Assembly: GCA_022866645.1 (NCBI GenBank)
Contig: JALHUQ010000237.1
Span: forward strand, 1-7,108
Origin: Woeseiaceae bacterium
GTDB taxonomy: Bacteria > Pseudomonadota > Gammaproteobacteria > Steroidobacterales > Woeseiaceae
DNA length: 7,108 nt
Direction of reading: 5' to 3'
Under the pieces are notes generated by a model. The model searched no databases and was not told the DNA's origin. It saw nothing but the letters and a program-made list of their open reading frames with translations. Of this stretch, positions 6,093 through 7,108 are shown piece after piece. The translations under genes were made by a program, and so were the position numbers. How positions within the stretch are numbered: the stretch's first letter is position 1; every line of letters begins with the position of its first letter.

Positions 6093-7108
6093 TTGCTCCG
6101 AGGTCGCTCCATAGCTAGTCGTATTCGATCACTATTGGCCCTGCTGATGTTGATAGCGCCGGTGGTCTATGCAGCGAAAGCCGACAATGAGCCCATTGTC
6201 GTTAAGGACCCGCAATACGGTGAGGTCCTTTTCTATTTTTATCAGGAAGATTATTTTCCGGCGATAGTCAGATTGCTGGCGGCACAAAGCCAACAGCAGC
6301 TCGACAATCATGCCGATGATGCCGAATTGTTGCTCGGTGGTTTGTACCTGTCTTATGGCCATCATCTTGAAGCGGCGGCGATATTCGAAAAAATGTTGGC
6401 CGACAATATTTCCACCGAAATTCGTAATCGGACCTGGTTTTTTCTCGCCAAGATTTGGTATCAACGCGGTTACTTCGACAAAGCACAGCAAGCGCTGGGC
6501 TATGTCGAGGGGGAATTGCCGAAGAATCTGCAACGCGAAGCGCTGATGCTGCAATCGCAGATGTTGATTGATGCAGGTGAGTACGATCGCGCAATTGCTA
6601 TCCTGCAAAACTGGAAGGGCAAAACAGAATGGGCGAGCTACGCGAAATTCAATATTGGTGTGGCGCTCGTGCGCAGCGGTCGCGTCGATGAAGCCCGGAA
6701 ATTGCTTGACGACCTGGGCAACCTGAATCCTTTTAATGAAGAACTGGCCGCACTGCGTGACAAGGCCAATCTTGCCATGGGGTATGCGTTACTTCAGGGC
6801 GGTCAGGCAGCGGCTGCAAAGATTCCGCTGCAACGTGTGCGTCTTGAAGGACCGTTCTCGAACAAAGCGCTTTTGGGTGTTGGTTGGGCCGACGCTGAAT
6901 TGGGTAATTTTCAGCGGGCTTTAGTGCCCTGGATGGAATTGCGCGGGCGCGATCTTCTGGACTCTGCAGTGCAGGAGTCGATGCTGGCAATTCCCTACGC
7001 GATGGCAAAACTCGATTCGATGGGACAGGCCGCCGACCACTATCTGAACGCTATCGAGGCGTTCCATGAGGAGTCGAACCGGCTGGACAGTACTATCGCC
7101 CACATTGA
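6093..7108 (+). CDS. Exported TPR-repeat protein (3' partial)
   Basis: The frame is open to the window end, giving 338 residues without a stop. TTG 6093 is preferred because it follows GGGAG and yields a signal peptide: basic MLRGRSIASRIRS, hydrophobic LLALLMLIAPVV, then cleavage near YAAKA at about 28-30. ATG 6147 would lose most of that peptide. The mature part is a row of about eight degenerate tetratricopeptide-like helical pairs, at roughly 43-70, 76-109, 113-140, 148-175, 182-210, 224-250, 257-285 and 295-325. Examples are LLLGGLYLSYGHHLEAAAIF, AGEYDRAIAIL, SGRVDEARKLL and LGNFQRALVPW. Such solenoids are protein-protein scaffolds; here it would lie in the periplasm or at the outer membrane. 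No cysteine is visible. The gene shares its frame with the coiled-coil gene and is separated by the TGA and three bases. The C-terminus, which might reveal its role, is outside the window. Confidence 0.88.
   Translation, partial: MLRGRSIASRIRSLLALLMLIAPVVYAAKADNEPIVVKDPQYGEVLFYFYQEDYFPAIVRLLAAQSQQQLDNHADDAELLLGGLYLSYGHHLEAAAIFEKMLADNISTEIRNRTWFFLAKIWYQRGYFDKAQQALGYVEGELPKNLQREALMLQSQMLIDAGEYDRAIAILQNWKGKTEWASYAKFNIGVALVRSGRVDEARKLLDDLGNLNPFNEELAALRDKANLAMGYALLQGGQAAAAKIPLQRVRLEGPFSNKALLGVGWADAELGNFQRALVPWMELRGRDLLDSAVQESMLAIPYAMAKLDSMGQAADHYLNAIEAFHEESNRLDSTIAHI

Noticed and set aside
6132..6608. Minus-strand open frame of 158 codons opposite the TPR gene
   Set aside because: The plus strand carries a continuous signal peptide and TPR-like repeats through this region, so the minus frame is a shadow.

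Overview
The window looks like a stretch of a Gram-negative bacterial chromosome, most likely a gammaproteobacterium. The evidence is moderately GC-rich coding DNA, periplasmic signal peptides, AGGAG-type ribosome binding sites, and family members (SYLF protein, LemA, HtpX-like M48 protease, ApbE, TlpA) arranged as in free-living Proteobacteria. I cannot name the genus. No rRNA, tRNA, CRISPR array, insertion sequence, phage gene or attachment site is visible. Every gap between genes is under 300 bases.

Layout. At 1-255 (+) is the low-complexity C-terminal tail of a gene that starts outside the window. From 3704 down to 302 on the minus strand runs a compact three-gene operon: lemA, an HtpX-like M48 metalloprotease with a long C-terminal extension, and a secreted SYLF (Ysc84-like) protein. 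All three products are predicted to sit in, or be exported across, the inner membrane, so this reads as an envelope-maintenance module. Starting at 3695 (+), with its start codon overlapping that of lemA in divergent orientation, is apbE, an exported FAD:protein FMN transferase. A 283-base gap follows, with a possible promoter and a CRP/FNR-like palindrome. It leads into a second plus-strand operon: a TlpA/ResA-type thiol-disulfide protein (5016-5513), an unrecognised secreted coiled-coil plus beta-rich protein (5544-6089), and an exported TPR-repeat protein (6093 to the window end, incomplete).

How it fits together. ApbE covalently attaches FMN to exported proteins and TlpA handles periplasmic disulfides, so the middle of the window has a periplasmic redox theme. 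No ApbE substrate is visible, and the two genes after the TlpA-like gene encode proteins without cysteine in the visible sequence, so they are not obvious clients. The least explained part is the tightly coupled coiled-coil/TPR pair at 5544-7108. Its layout suggests an envelope complex whose remaining genes lie beyond the right edge. Most of the window is otherwise recognisable housekeeping or envelope biology rather than a clearly new system.
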